From positions 1 to 64,000 of the forward strand of contig CAYURM010000009.1 in the NCBI GenBank assembly GCA_964447155.1: a stretch of 64,000 nucleotides of DNA, written 5' to 3'. Numbering within the stretch: the first letter of the stretch is position 1; each line of letters begins with the position of its first letter. The notes below the pieces were generated by a model that did no database searches, had not been told where the DNA came from, and saw only the letters and a program-made list of their open reading frames with translations. The position numbers were made by a program, and so were the translations under genes. Shown here one piece after another: positions 1 through 8,500 of this stretch. Source of the DNA: SMBSF63 sp034003545. GTDB taxonomy: Bacteria; Chloroflexota; Anaerolineae; Anaerolineales; Anaerolineaceae.

Positions 1-74
1 TCTTTGTCCATGCCTTAAGATTACCCGATTTTTGCCTCTTTTGCGTAACATCAGTGGATTAAACATCCTGGGAA

Positions 75-83
75 TGGTATAGT
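75..83 (+). promoter_or_regulatory. Extended -10 promoter of the sigma factor gene
   Basis: TGG followed by TATAGT (78-83) forms an extended -10 element. Only seven bases separate it from the ATG at 91, so transcription should start at or next to that codon. No Shine-Dalgarno sequence is visible before either ATG (85 or 91), which fits a leaderless message. The -35 region is poor, as is usual for extended -10 promoters. Confidence 0.45.
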
Positions 84-90
84 TATGCAC

Positions 91-1848
91 ATGGAACCAT
101 CCAATTCCGCTCATTTATCGGACACGCTTCCATCGAAGCAGCAAAAAAAACCGTCACCCCGTGGGACGGGCAGCAAGAAAAGCGCGCATGCATTCAACTT
201 TGAGCAAGAACTGGATGAAGGGGAAGCTGACGAGGCGCTAGAAGATGAAGGAGAATCGTCAGACACCGACGAAAATGACAAAAGCGGGGATATTGACGAC
301 TGGACAGAAGAGACCCAAGTGGAGGACCCCCTGGAGATTCTCGAAGACCCCTCAATAGCGGTTGAGCTTTCTGAAGACCCGGTGCGCTTATACCTGAAAG
401 AAATTGGACAAATTGACTTGCTGGACGCCGACAGCGAATTTCGTCTGGCTACGCGCATTGCTGCCAGTTGTATTCTTGCGTCTATTCTGGAAGGCAGCCT
501 GGATGGCGAACGCAGCAAGCTGAGTCAGCATCAATTGGTTTATCTGGTAATCATCCAGGGTGTGCTTGATTCCTGGAACCAGCTGGAAAAAATTGTTGAG
601 ATGCTGGAAGAAGACGATTTGCCTGATTTCTCGAAAATCTTCCCTGAACGGGAAGAGAGCAGTCACAAACAGCTTGGCACTGCCTGGAAAGCCCTGCGAA
701 AACGAACCGGTTCGAAAGGCGGACTGGATTTGCCAGACCTGCCCCTGATCCTCAGCGAAGCCCAGGCTTTACGCGCCTCATGGGCTTCAGACGAGCCTTC
801 TTATCTGCGCTCGTATCTAAGCAATGGCATTTGGGGAAAGAATGACGCCTGGGACAGCATCGCCCGCCAGTTTTTTGATGTGTTTTTGGGAATGTACGTC
901 ATGCCTCCGCCGCTGGCAGAGGATTTACTCGCCCATTTTCAACGCAAAGAAAAAATGCCGCGCATGGCCTTCTTTGAGCGTCACTTACCAGACGAAGAAT
1001 CGCTGCAAGCGGACATACTATGCATCGATGACCTGGCAGAAGAAGCCAGCCAGGCGCTGATCCGTGCCAATTTGCGTCTGGTGGTCAGCATTGCCAAGCG
1101 CTATCTGGGGCGGGGCATTTCTTTCCTTGATTTGATCCAGGAGGGCAACCTCGGCCTGCTGCGGGCGGTGAATAAATTTGACCCGACGCGCGGCTTCAAA
1201 TTCAGCACCTACGCCACCTGGTGGATCCGCCAATCGATCAGCCGCTATATCGCTGAACAGGCGCGCACCATCCGCATCCCGGTGCATCTGTTTGAAGCCA
1301 TCACCCGCCTGATGCGCGTCCAGCGCCGGCTGGTGCAGGACCTGGGCCGCGACCCCACCAACGAAGAATTGGCGATCGAATCCAACTTCATGCAGGAAGA
1401 AGATGTGGCAGCGATCAAGGCGGCCAAAGAGGAAGACAAAGAACTGGATCCTGACCTGGAACGCCGTCTGGTGTGGGCCACCGCCAAGGTACAGCGTGTG
1501 CTGCAATCGGCAGATGAACCCATCTCACTGGAACGCCCCGTCGGTGACGAGGACAGCAGCTCGCTGGGTGATTTTATTGAGGATGTAGATGCCCTGGAGC
1601 CAATGGACGCCGCCGCGCGTGAAATGCTGCGCGAACAGGTGCAGTCGGCGCTGGGCGCGCTTTCCGAACGTGAGCGGCAGGTGCTGGAACTGCGTTTTGG
1701 GCTGATTGACGGCAAGGATCATACCCTCGAAGAGGTCAGCCGCTATTTCAATGTGACCCGCGAGCGCATCCGCCAGATCGAAGCCAAAGCCCTGCGCAAG
1801 CTGCGTCACCCCACCCGCAGCCGCTTCCTGAAGGATTACCTGTACTAA
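91..1848 (+). CDS. rpoD: RNA polymerase sigma factor, RpoD/SigA family
   Basis: Sigma-70 family factor that directs RNA polymerase to promoters. The first ~90 residues are acidic and low-complexity. Region 1.2 follows (DPVRLYLKEIG), then a long non-conserved insert. Region 2 begins near residue 326 (ANLRLVVSIAKRYLGRG, later FSTYATWWIRQSI), then come region 3 and region 4 with the helix-turn-helix VTRERIRQIEAKALRKLRH close to the C-terminus. Presence of region 1.2 and the full region 4 points to a primary or group 2 factor rather than an ECF factor. ATG at 91 is preferred over 85 because the -10 box ends at 83. It stands alone, with no dnaG or rpsU neighbour. Whether it is the main housekeeping sigma cannot be decided from this window. 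Confidence 0.93.
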   Translation: MEPSNSAHLSDTLPSKQQKKPSPRGTGSKKSAHAFNFEQELDEGEADEALEDEGESSDTDENDKSGDIDDWTEETQVEDPLEILEDPSIAVELSEDPVRLYLKEIGQIDLLDADSEFRLATRIAASCILASILEGSLDGERSKLSQHQLVYLVIIQGVLDSWNQLEKIVEMLEEDDLPDFSKIFPEREESSHKQLGTAWKALRKRTGSKGGLDLPDLPLILSEAQALRASWASDEPSYLRSYLSNGIWGKNDAWDSIARQFFDVFLGMYVMPPPLAEDLLAHFQRKEKMPRMAFFERHLPDEESLQADILCIDDLAEEASQALIRANLRLVVSIAKRYLGRGISFLDLIQEGNLGLLRAVNKFDPTRGFKFSTYATWWIRQSISRYIAEQARTIRIPVHLFEAITRLMRVQRRLVQDLGRDPTNEELAIESNFMQEEDVAAIKAAKEEDKELDPDLERRLVWATAKVQRVLQSADEPISLERPVGDEDSSSLGDFIEDVDALEPMDAAAREMLREQVQSALGALSERERQVLELRFGLIDGKDHTLEEVSRYFNVTRERIRQIEAKALRKLRHPTRSRFLKDYLY

Positions 1849-1927
1849 GGCTGCGTGCCAGAAATCATTTCAGCGTATGGCTGGTGGTAGGTTGCCGCCA
1901 GCTTTATTTTATAAATGGAGAAAACCG

Positions 1928-2365
1928 ATGACAAATATCCTGATAGCAGCCTTTCTGGCGGCGATCGCCGGCATGGCAGTGACCATTCAATCACCCTTAG
2001 CCAGTATCCTGAACCAGCGTATCGGGCAAATCGAGAGTGTGTTTATTGTGCATATAGGCGGCACGATCGTATCCGGGATGATTTTGCTGTTAATCGGCGG
2101 CGGGAATATGCGCGCCTGGCGCGAGACCCCCTGGTATACCTGGCTGGCAGGTTTGCTGGGACTGGTGGTGATCTCTTCAGTGAATATCGCCATTGTTCGT
2201 TTGGGTTCAGTAGCAACGGTTTCGATCATGGTAGCAGCCCAACTGGCATTAGGGGCTGTCATGGACCATTTCGGCTGGCTGGGGCTTGATGTCCGCCCAA
2301 TGACCCTGCCGCGCATCATCGGTATGGCAGTGATGGGGGTAGGCGCGTGGCTGGTGGTACGCTGA
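1928..2365 (+). CDS. YdcZ-family (DUF606) small membrane transporter
   Basis: 145-residue integral membrane protein with about five hydrophobic segments, matching the short, single-repeat YdcZ/DUF606 branch of the drug/metabolite transporter superfamily. Family features seen are an N-terminal AxxAGxAxTIQSPLAS stretch and a C-terminal GMAVMGVGAWLVV segment. The start at 1928 follows a GGAG motif (1917-1920); an upstream in-frame ATG at 1877 would add 17 non-hydrophobic residues and lacks a ribosome site. The substrate is unknown. A terminator follows, so it is probably monocistronic. Confidence 0.8.
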   Translation: MTNILIAAFLAAIAGMAVTIQSPLASILNQRIGQIESVFIVHIGGTIVSGMILLLIGGGNMRAWRETPWYTWLAGLLGLVVISSVNIAIVRLGSVATVSIMVAAQLALGAVMDHFGWLGLDVRPMTLPRIIGMAVMGVGAWLVVR

Positions 2366-2414
2366 CGCAGCACAGCGGATCGCTCCCCTGTCCATTTCTG
2401 AATAACCCTTTCCT

Positions 2415-2450
2415 TCTCCCGCAGCGAAAAATCTGCGGGAGATTTTTTTT
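2415..2450 (+). terminator. Intrinsic terminator after the YdcZ-like gene
   Basis: Ten-base perfect arms (TCTCCCGCAG and CTGCGGGAGA), an eight-base loop and a run of eight T. The CTCCCGCAG stem recurs in other intergenic hairpins of the window. Confidence 0.9.
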
Positions 2451-2510
2451 GCAACTTTTCCAGCGGTGATGCGTATGTAATAGTGAAATCTAAAATAAAA
2501 GAGGGTACTG

Positions 2511-3296
2511 ATGAAAGAAAAATCATTCTTTGAAAAATTCTATGGCGTGTTCGCGCAGGCATCAACCTATTTGAATCTCGCCTACCTGTATCTTACCTTC
2601 CCGCTGGGGATCGCCTATTTTGTTTTCCTGGTCACCGGCTGGTCACTGGGCATTTCACTGGTCATCATCTGGATTGGCCTGCTGGTGCTGGCGCTGGTGT
2701 TCGCCATCTCCTGGGGGCTGACTGCCTTTGAACGCTGGTTATCTGCCGGGCTGCTGCGGGTCAACATTCCGCCAATGAACCACCCGGTTGACCCGGCCGC
2801 AAATTTCTGGGGGCGGATGAAAGCCTGGTTCAACAACCCGGTCACCTGGAAAGGGATGCTCTACCTGCTGCTCAAATTCCCGCTGGGCATTCTCAACTTC
2901 ACCGTGGCGACGACAGTGCTGGCAACTTCCGTCAGCCTGCTCCTGGTGCCCTTGGCGCTGGTCATCCCTGGCTGGCAGATCTATACGGGGGACTGGAATA
3001 TTCACTTCCAGCTCTTCAACAATCAGGTCTTCATTGCCCGACCCGACCCGTATATGATCGCAGGTCTGTCCTTCCTGGTGGGCATCTTTGCGGCGCCCGC
3101 CTCGCTGCACCTGCTGAACTGGATGGCAAAATGGCAGGGTAAGCTGGCCCAGGCCATGCTCGGCCACAAGGAACTGCCCGCAGACAAACCTGCTGCACCC
3201 GCAGTGGCTGCTGAACAACCCACAGAAGAGACTGGTGTAATTGAGAAGGCTGCACAAACCGCCTCAGAAATTGAAGCTGGAAATATAGCTGGATAA
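2511..3296 (+). CDS. Membrane protein with a putative sensor domain
   Basis: 261 residues with four main membrane segments arranged as two similar halves, each starting with a YLxLxFPLGIxxF-type motif (near residues 27 and 120). This resembles the putative sensor domain (Pfam Sensor, PF13796) usually found before histidine kinases, but no kinase module follows. The last ~40 residues are an Ala/Glu/Pro-rich cytoplasmic tail. The start has a GAGGG ribosome site. PspC follows after 31 bases, so the two are likely cotranscribed and may both sense envelope stress. Function is inferred from domain resemblance only. Confidence 0.65.
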   Translation: MKEKSFFEKFYGVFAQASTYLNLAYLYLTFPLGIAYFVFLVTGWSLGISLVIIWIGLLVLALVFAISWGLTAFERWLSAGLLRVNIPPMNHPVDPAANFWGRMKAWFNNPVTWKGMLYLLLKFPLGILNFTVATTVLATSVSLLLVPLALVIPGWQIYTGDWNIHFQLFNNQVFIARPDPYMIAGLSFLVGIFAAPASLHLLNWMAKWQGKLAQAMLGHKELPADKPAAPAVAAEQPTEETGVIEKAAQTASEIEAGNIAG

Positions 3297-3327
3297 ACAG
3301 TAGTTTTATTGAAAAAGGAGTGTTGCA

Positions 3328-3519
3328 ATGAATGAAAGAGGAAATATTCACCGCAGCCGTGACGAGCAGATGATCGCCGGCGTGTGCGGCGGGCTGGCCG
3401 AATGGCTGGACCTGGACCCAAGCATCGTGCGCCTGATCTTCATCCTGATGGCCCTGACTTTCGGACACGGCATCCTGGTCTACCTGGTGCTGGCACTGGT
3501 CATGCCACTGGAAAAATAA
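3328..3519 (+). CDS. pspC: PspC-domain small membrane protein
   Basis: 63 residues that are almost entirely one PspC domain. An N-terminal basic stretch with the family signature RSRDEQMIAGVCGGLAEWLD is followed by a membrane helix (LIFILMALTFGHGILVYLVLALVMPL). PspC proteins respond to envelope stress, in some bacteria through PspA and PspB; no pspA or pspB is nearby. A strong AAGGAG site precedes the start. It probably forms an operon with the sensor-like gene upstream and ends at the hairpin at 3576. Confidence 0.88.
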   Translation: MNERGNIHRSRDEQMIAGVCGGLAEWLDLDPSIVRLIFILMALTFGHGILVYLVLALVMPLEK

Positions 3520-3575
3520 GGTACAGACAGGTTCACCTATCGGGGGATTTCGCGGGAACCTGTACCTGGGATAAA

Positions 3576-3602
3576 AAAATGCGCCCAAATTGGGCGCATT
3601 TT
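3576..3602 (+). terminator. Terminator after pspC
   Basis: Perfect 11-base arms (AAAATGCGCCC and GGGCGCATTTT) around a five-base loop. T and A runs on both sides could let it work in either direction. Confidence 0.85.
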
Positions 3603-3755
3603 CTGTTTAAGGGTAGGGCAGCAACCCTTCCTGCGAACCAAATCCAATAACTTATGTTTTTTGTGGGCATATCTATACTTTTAAGAGCGTAGTTTTTTTG
3701 ATATATGAATATAATAATAGAAACCTGGAAAATTACCTTGAGGAAAAGTGAAAAA

Positions 3756-5510
3756 ATGAATCCTGCTATTGAAAGTCTGAATGTCAAACTTGCTGAGATC
3801 GAAAATATGGTTGGGGTATCTGAGCATGATATATTGTCGGAATTAACGAGTATCAGAAATCAAGAAGTAGATGATAAGCCGTGCAATGAATGGAAGTATG
3901 AGGTAGTAGCATTTTCTTGTCACGAATACCATGATCATATGTCGAATTGGGGAACCTATTTTGGCCCAATGGCCACGTGGGAGGCGGAAGGGGGAAAAAT
4001 CATTGAAAACCCAAGCATTTCTGAAATTGATGTTCTGATGATTGAATACTGGAAAAAACGATCTAAAGAAACAAACAACCCTCTTCTGAAAGCAAGATAT
4101 TCGGGGTTAGTATGGGATTTATCAGAAACTGCGATTGACGAGCAGCCTGAATTTGAATATGCAATTATTTATGTGAGGGCATTACATCGTATTGTGGAAC
4201 GGCGATTGCATAAGTATATCGTAAGTATGGTTCAAAAATTAGAGCGTGCTTTTTCTGTTTCAATGTCTGTGAATAATCAGGAATTAATTTCACGTTCAAA
4301 ACAGATTATCCTTAATTATGAAGCAGGAGTAACTGATGATGCAAAACCAGGCCTGTGGGGGTTAGGTTTTGATCTTCTCGTGAATAACAAAAAAATTAAA
4401 CTTACTCAGAATGAAGAAAAGAAGATTGTTGCAGATTTAGAAAAGCGGTTACTTAGACTTGACGATGATGATCCTTGGGTATCTGAAAAAGCAGCAACAC
4501 GATTAGCTCAATATTATCAAGGCAAAAAGCTTTTCCAAGAGGTTGACCGGGTTATTTTGTCATTAGGTCAATCATTTGAGCACTTAGCATCCAAATCTGA
4601 TCCAATGATTGCAGCAGCCCATTTGGAACATATATATCAGATATATAAACAATTCAACCTAAGGAATAATGCCGAGCAAGTATTGAAAACTATCCAATCA
4701 CTTGGTTCGAAACTCAATGACAATATGCAAAAAATTTCACATGAAATCAATATTCCAAGAGAAGAATTTGAGGAGTATGTGAACCGTTTTTTAAGGGGGG
4801 AAATTTCTAAATCTCTTCAATTCATGATCATAAATTTCATACCAAGTGTAGAAGAAATAGAGGATTTATTGCGTGATTTGTCAAATCGTTCCCCATTCGC
4901 GTTTTTGGTTACAACACAAATAACTGATTCTCAAGGGCGAATTTTAGCAAAAGTTGGTCCTCTTGATGAGGATATCGATGGACATATTGTTCATCAGATG
5001 TCACAAAATTTAAGCCTCTCAAGTATATTCTTGAGCGAAGTTCTTATTAGAATTACCAAAGAATATTCAGTAACAACCAATGAATTAATTCAATTTATCC
5101 TTGAGTCCCCTATTATCAATGAACAGGATGAGAAATTCTTGAGTGATGGTATTGATGCCTACTTTGTTGGAAAATATAATCAATCTATTCATCTTCTTGT
5201 ACCGCAAATAGAACGGGTAATTAGAAATTTAGTTGAACTTTCTGGAGGAGCAATACTAAAACCCAGTCGGAATGGTGGATATCATTTAAAAACACTAGAT
5301 GAATTAATTAAGAGTCAAGAAGTGATATCTGCTCTTGGGAAAGATGCGAGTATTTATTTCCGCACTTTGCTAACAGACCAAAGAGGTTGGAATATTCGAA
5401 ACAATGTTTGCCACGGAATTTCTTCATATGAGCAAATGAATAAAAATACTGCGGATAGAGTACTTCATGTTCTTCTCGTTTTATCTTTAATTAGAAATAA
5501 AGAAGTTTGA
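3756..5510 (+). CDS. DUF4209 (HEPN-like) protein of unknown function
   Basis: 584-residue soluble protein encoded in visibly AT-rich DNA unlike its neighbours, which suggests acquisition. The C-terminal ~120 residues match DUF4209: a helical stretch beginning DAYFVGKYNQSIHLLVPQIE, then NIRNNVCHGI near residues 546-555. That is the family's RNxxxHG signature and also the Rx4H pattern of HEPN ribonucleases (R548, H553). The N-terminal half is helical with a WGTYFGPMATWE motif. The start at 3756 follows TGAGGAAA at long spacing (12 bases); the upstream ATG at 3705 has no ribosome site. No methylase, helicase or antitoxin is beside it. RNase or defence activity is an inference from the motif alone. 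Confidence 0.7.
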   Translation: MNPAIESLNVKLAEIENMVGVSEHDILSELTSIRNQEVDDKPCNEWKYEVVAFSCHEYHDHMSNWGTYFGPMATWEAEGGKIIENPSISEIDVLMIEYWKKRSKETNNPLLKARYSGLVWDLSETAIDEQPEFEYAIIYVRALHRIVERRLHKYIVSMVQKLERAFSVSMSVNNQELISRSKQIILNYEAGVTDDAKPGLWGLGFDLLVNNKKIKLTQNEEKKIVADLEKRLLRLDDDDPWVSEKAATRLAQYYQGKKLFQEVDRVILSLGQSFEHLASKSDPMIAAAHLEHIYQIYKQFNLRNNAEQVLKTIQSLGSKLNDNMQKISHEINIPREEFEEYVNRFLRGEISKSLQFMIINFIPSVEEIEDLLRDLSNRSPFAFLVTTQITDSQGRILAKVGPLDEDIDGHIVHQMSQNLSLSSIFLSEVLIRITKEYSVTTNELIQFILESPIINEQDEKFLSDGIDAYFVGKYNQSIHLLVPQIERVIRNLVELSGGAILKPSRNGGYHLKTLDELIKSQEVISALGKDASIYFRTLLTDQRGWNIRNNVCHGISSYEQMNKNTADRVLHVLLVLSLIRNKEV

Positions 5511-5652
5511 GCTTAACTGAGCTTAAAGAATTCCAGAAAGATTGCCTGTCTTGTTACGGTATTTTATGGTCTAGAATACGAAACAAGTAGCTTCAAATTG
5601 AATTTTTTTACTTTTTGAGAGTCTTTGTATCCAGCATGACTCGCATGGCTGA

Positions 5653-5904
5653 TCAGTCTCTGTTCTGACATACTTCTTTTACCAATTTGACAACATCTTC
5701 TTCATCCTGCAAACCGAGCCGTTCTGCTTCGCCAGCAAACCCTTCGCGGGCTTCACGAAGCACAAGAGAAACAGGGTTGGCAAGCACGTATTGACCGTTC
5801 AATTCAACAAAAGCAACCTTGTCACCGGTTTTCAGGTTTAACGCTCTGCGGATATTAATCGGCAGGGTAACCTGTCCTTTGCTGGTAATTTTTGCGAGTT
5901 CCAT
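5653..5904 (-). CDS. AbrB/MazE-type DNA-binding protein
   Basis: 83 residues. The first ~47 form a SpoVT/AbrB swapped-hairpin domain (AKITSKGQVTLPINIRRAL, then LKTGDKVAFVELNGQYVL). The C-terminal ~35 acidic residues look like the tail by which MazE- or VapB-type antitoxins hold a toxin. No toxin ORF (PIN or MazF) follows: the next gene on this strand is more than 1 kb away on an unrelated sequence, and the 140 bases downstream encode nothing recognisable. It is therefore either a solitary transition-state regulator or an orphan antitoxin. GGAGG lies eight bases before the ATG. Confidence 0.8.
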   Translation of the reverse strand: MELAKITSKGQVTLPINIRRALNLKTGDKVAFVELNGQYVLANPVSLVLREAREGFAGEAERLGLQDEEDVVKLVKEVCQNRD

Positions 5905-6018
5905 ATAAACCTCCGAATTCCTTACTTTCCTTGTATTCCTTTCTTATTCTATCCCGGATTGAGTAAAAATACAACACTGTCTTTTTAACTATCGCCAATT
6001 TTCAATGGCCGCGATTAA

Positions 6019-6059
6019 ATCAAATCGAGGCTGTCCTTTTGGAATAGCCTCGATTTGAT
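6019..6059 (-). terminator. Inverted repeat downstream of trpS, possible terminator
   Basis: Perfect 14-base arms (ATCAAATCGAGGCT and its complement) with a 13-base loop, about 20 bases past the trpS stop. The T run after the stem on the minus strand is weak (ATTTAAT), so termination is probable rather than certain. Confidence 0.55.
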
Positions 6060-6078
6060 TATTCGATAGAATTTTTTT

Positions 6079-7068
6079 TTACGGCAGACCAATCGCCTCG
6101 CGGACTTCGACCATGGTTTGTTCGGCAATCTCACGTGCCCGTTTGGCCCCGTCATTGAGAATGTCCCACACTTCGTCTTCGCGCTGGGCAAAAACGGCGC
6201 GGCGCTCGCGGAAGCCCGCCAGATGAGCGTTCATGTTGGCAGCCAGGCGCTTTTTGCAGTCCACGCAGCCGATGCCAGCCGTACGGCATTCACGGTTGAT
6301 CATCGCCACTTCTTCTTCGCTGGAGAAGATCTTGTGCAGCGAGAAAACATTGCACACATCCGGGTCACCGGGGTCGTCACGGCGCAGGCGCTGCGGATCG
6401 GTCTTCATCGTCATCACCCGCTTCTGGGTTTCCTCGGGAGTCGAAGCCAGCTCGATGTGATTGTTGAGACTCTTACTCATCTTTTGCACGCCGTCGGTAC
6501 CAATCACCTTGGGAATCTGGGTGATCTTCATCTTCGGCTCGATGAGCACATCGGTACTGTACCGATAGTTAAAAGAACGCACCACCTCGCGGGCAAATTC
6601 AAGATGAGGAGCCTGGTCCACACCCACCGGCACCACGTCGGTCTTGTAGAGCAGAATATCCGCTGACATGAGCACAGGATACCCAACCAGACCGTAGTTG
6701 ATGTTCTTGGGGTTTTCCCTGATCTTGTCTTTAAAGGTGGGAAGCTCGACCAGCTTGCCGTACGGGGTGACCATCGAGAGGATCGTATGCAGTTCCATCA
6801 CCTGCGGCACATGCGACTGGATGAACATGATCGACTCTTTGGGATCAATCCCCGCGGCCAGCCAATCCAGGGCCATTTCCATCGTGTTGGATTTCAAGTT
6901 CTGCGTGGTCTCAACCGTGGTCAGGGCATGGATATCAACGATGCAATACACGCAGTTATAGTCTTTCTGCAATGCAACATAATTTTGAATGGCGCCCAGG
7001 TAATTACCCAGGTGCTGACGGCCAGTGGGGCGTGCCCCCGAAAAAACGCGGCCTTTCTTCTCTGTCAT
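6079..7068 (-). CDS. trpS: Tryptophan--tRNA ligase
   Basis: 329-residue class I aminoacyl-tRNA synthetase that charges tRNA-Trp, of the usual length. The ATP-binding HIGH-type motif is PTGRQHLGNYLGA near residue 15, and the KMSKS loop is KMSKSLNN near residue 197. GLVGYPVLMSADILLY is typical of bacterial TrpS. GGAGG lies six bases before the start codon. It has its own 5' region and no leader peptide or T-box that I could recognise. Confidence 0.97.
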   Translation of the reverse strand: MTEKKGRVFSGARPTGRQHLGNYLGAIQNYVALQKDYNCVYCIVDIHALTTVETTQNLKSNTMEMALDWLAAGIDPKESIMFIQSHVPQVMELHTILSMVTPYGKLVELPTFKDKIRENPKNINYGLVGYPVLMSADILLYKTDVVPVGVDQAPHLEFAREVVRSFNYRYSTDVLIEPKMKITQIPKVIGTDGVQKMSKSLNNHIELASTPEETQKRVMTMKTDPQRLRRDDPGDPDVCNVFSLHKIFSSEEEVAMINRECRTAGIGCVDCKKRLAANMNAHLAGFRERRAVFAQREDEVWDILNDGAKRAREIAEQTMVEVREAIGLP

Positions 7069-7196
7069 TTTCTGCCTCCAGGGAGGAAGGGTTATTGCCT
7101 GTAAATCCTCCGTGCTGAATTATAACAAAGGTAAGGGGGATTGTCATTGTGGAGGAAAAATTATAATGCATAGAAGAATGCTCTTACCCCTCTGAT

Positions 7197-7293
7197 GTCA
7201 TTGCGAGCGAAGGCGGAGCCGGAGCGTGGCAATCTCCTTGACAGTGGCTGACGCTTCGCGGCCACGTCGGGCCATAACCCTTATCGCAATGAC
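7197..7293. repeat. Dispersed-type intergenic repeat with GTCATTGCGA ends
   Basis: A 97-base element bounded by inverted GTCATTGCGA (7197-7206) and TCGCAATGAC (7284-7293), with a GC-rich, degenerate palindromic interior. Elements with a TCATTGCGAGCGAAG start occur repeatedly between genes in several bacterial groups. Its right end supplies part of the -35 hexamer of the next gene. Confidence 0.6.
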
Positions 7294-7317
7294 AGAAGAA
7301 CAACTCTCTGGTAAAAT
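7289..7317 (+). promoter_or_regulatory. Promoter of the sugar transferase gene
   Basis: ATGACA (7289-7294), a 17-base spacer, and extended -10 TGG-TAAAAT (hexamer 7312-7317). The ATG follows after six bases, with no ribosome site, so the transcript should be leaderless. The -35 box overlaps the terminal inverted repeat of the element at 7197-7293. Confidence 0.55.
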
Positions 7318-7323
7318 GCCAGC

Positions 7324-7959
7324 ATGAAACTCTTCCCCCGCGGCGTCCCCCTCTCCAAACGCCTGTTTGACCTGCTGGTAACCCTGCTCGGTCTGGTGAT
7401 CGCCTTGCCCATCATGCTGGTGGTCGCCGTAGTGCTGCTGATCATCCAGGGCTGGCCGCTGTTCTTCTGCCAGCCGCGGCCCGGTTATCATGGCGAGGTG
7501 TTCACCCTGTGCAAATTCCGCAGCATGCGCAGCGCCGTGGACCGCCAGGGAAACCCCCTGCCGGATGAGAAGCGCATCACCCGATTCGGCAAACTCCTGC
7601 GGGCTACCAGCCTGGACGAGCTGCCGGAGCTGTTCAGCGTGCTCTCAGGCAAAATGAGCCTGGTCGGCCCCCGCCCGCTGCTGGTCGAATACCTCGACCG
7701 CTACACCCCCGAACAGGCCCGCCGCCACGACGTGCTGCCCGGCATCACCGGCTGGGCACAGGTCAACGGGCGCAATGCCATCTCCTGGGAAGACAAGTTC
7801 CGCCTGGATGTATGGTATGTGGACAACTGGTCACTGGGGCTGGACGTGCGTATCCTGTTCAGGACGGTCAGCGCGGTTTTCAAACGCGAAGGGGTCAGCA
7901 AACCCGGCCACGCCACCACCCCGTACTTCATGGGCAGCGAAGAAAAACACGAGGAATAA
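7324..7959 (+). CDS. Undecaprenyl-phosphate sugar-1-phosphate transferase (PglC/WcaJ family)
   Basis: 211-residue monotopic phosphoglycosyl transferase that moves a sugar phosphate from a nucleotide sugar to undecaprenyl phosphate, the first step of a glycan repeat unit. An N-terminal membrane helix (residues ~10-38) leads to KFRSMR, the catalytic Asp-Glu dyad in SLDELPELFSVL, and SLVGPRPLL plus PGITGWAQVNGRN. Length fits the minimal PglC-like form without the extra membrane domain of WcaJ. No other glycan genes adjoin it, although a DegT aminotransferase lies at the far right of the window. The acceptor sugar cannot be read from the sequence. Confidence 0.9.
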   Translation: MKLFPRGVPLSKRLFDLLVTLLGLVIALPIMLVVAVVLLIIQGWPLFFCQPRPGYHGEVFTLCKFRSMRSAVDRQGNPLPDEKRITRFGKLLRATSLDELPELFSVLSGKMSLVGPRPLLVEYLDRYTPEQARRHDVLPGITGWAQVNGRNAISWEDKFRLDVWYVDNWSLGLDVRILFRTVSAVFKREGVSKPGHATTPYFMGSEEKHEE

Positions 7960-7981
7960 TACGAATTCCAACCTTAAATAC

Positions 7982-8017
7982 ACAGGCCTGACAGGTTACC
8001 AGAACCGTCAGGCCTGT
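7982..8017. repeat. Hairpin between convergent genes
   Basis: Perfect 11-base arms ACAGGCCTGAC and GTCAGGCCTGT with a 14-base interior that carries a second AGGTT/AACC pairing. It sits between convergent genes, so it may terminate transcription from one or both sides; no long T run follows. Confidence 0.6.
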
Positions 8018-8033
8018 AGTGTTTTCCGCAGGA

Positions 8034-8243
8034 TCAGTCCACCGCCACCATCACATTAGAAGCCTTGACCACCGCATACACCTTCTTGCCTTCCGCCAGT
8101 TCCAAACTCTCCGCAGACTCTTTGGTGATGATGGACACGATCGTCTCACCGCTGGCCGTTTCAATAACCACTTCCGAATTAACCACCCCGGGGATGACCT
8201 TCTTCACCTTGCCCTTCAACACATTCCTCGCACTGATCTTCAT
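8034..8243 (-). CDS. Molbindin-like (Mop/TOBE) protein
   Basis: 69 residues forming a single TOBE/Mop domain (SARNVLKGKVKKVIPGVVNS, then VIETASGETIVSIITKES), the size of classical molbindins that bind molybdate or tungstate as hexamers. GGAG lies seven bases before the start. No modABC or molybdopterin gene is nearby. A 37-base perfect palindrome lies 137 bases upstream and may regulate it, although the region also follows recO on the same strand. Confidence 0.88.
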   Translation of the reverse strand: MKISARNVLKGKVKKVIPGVVNSEVVIETASGETIVSIITKESAESLELAEGKKVYAVVKASNVMVAVD

Positions 8244-8379
8244 CTCTGCCTCCGTATCTGATTGAATAACACGTCCTATTATTATCTATTATATCCGGTT
8301 TCAAGAGTACAGAGCAAAGCGAAGCACAATAACTTTTTATTGCCAGGCATTTCACAAAAGAAAAGCCCAGAACTATTTT

Positions 8380-8416
8380 TTGTACAAATATGCAATCCGA
8401 TTGCATATTTGTACAA
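8380..8416. promoter_or_regulatory. 37-base perfect palindrome upstream of the molbindin gene
   Basis: Arms of 17 bases (TTGTACAAATATGCAAT and its exact complement) flank CCG. Neither strand shows a T run after the stem, so an intrinsic terminator is unlikely. Position between recO and the molbindin start is compatible with an operator, possibly for a metal- or molybdate-responsive repressor, but no family can be assigned. Confidence 0.55.
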
Positions 8417-8500
8417 GTTTTCCAGCATAAACAAAAACACCCGTCGCTTTGACAAATCCAGCGTGCAGGGTGTAGTTAATTATGAATTGTAATATATAAA

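Noticed and set aside
5511..5904. Toxin-antitoxin pair based on the AbrB/MazE-like gene
   Set aside because: No PIN, MazF or other small toxin ORF adjoins it. The DUF4209 gene is convergent, not in an operon with it.
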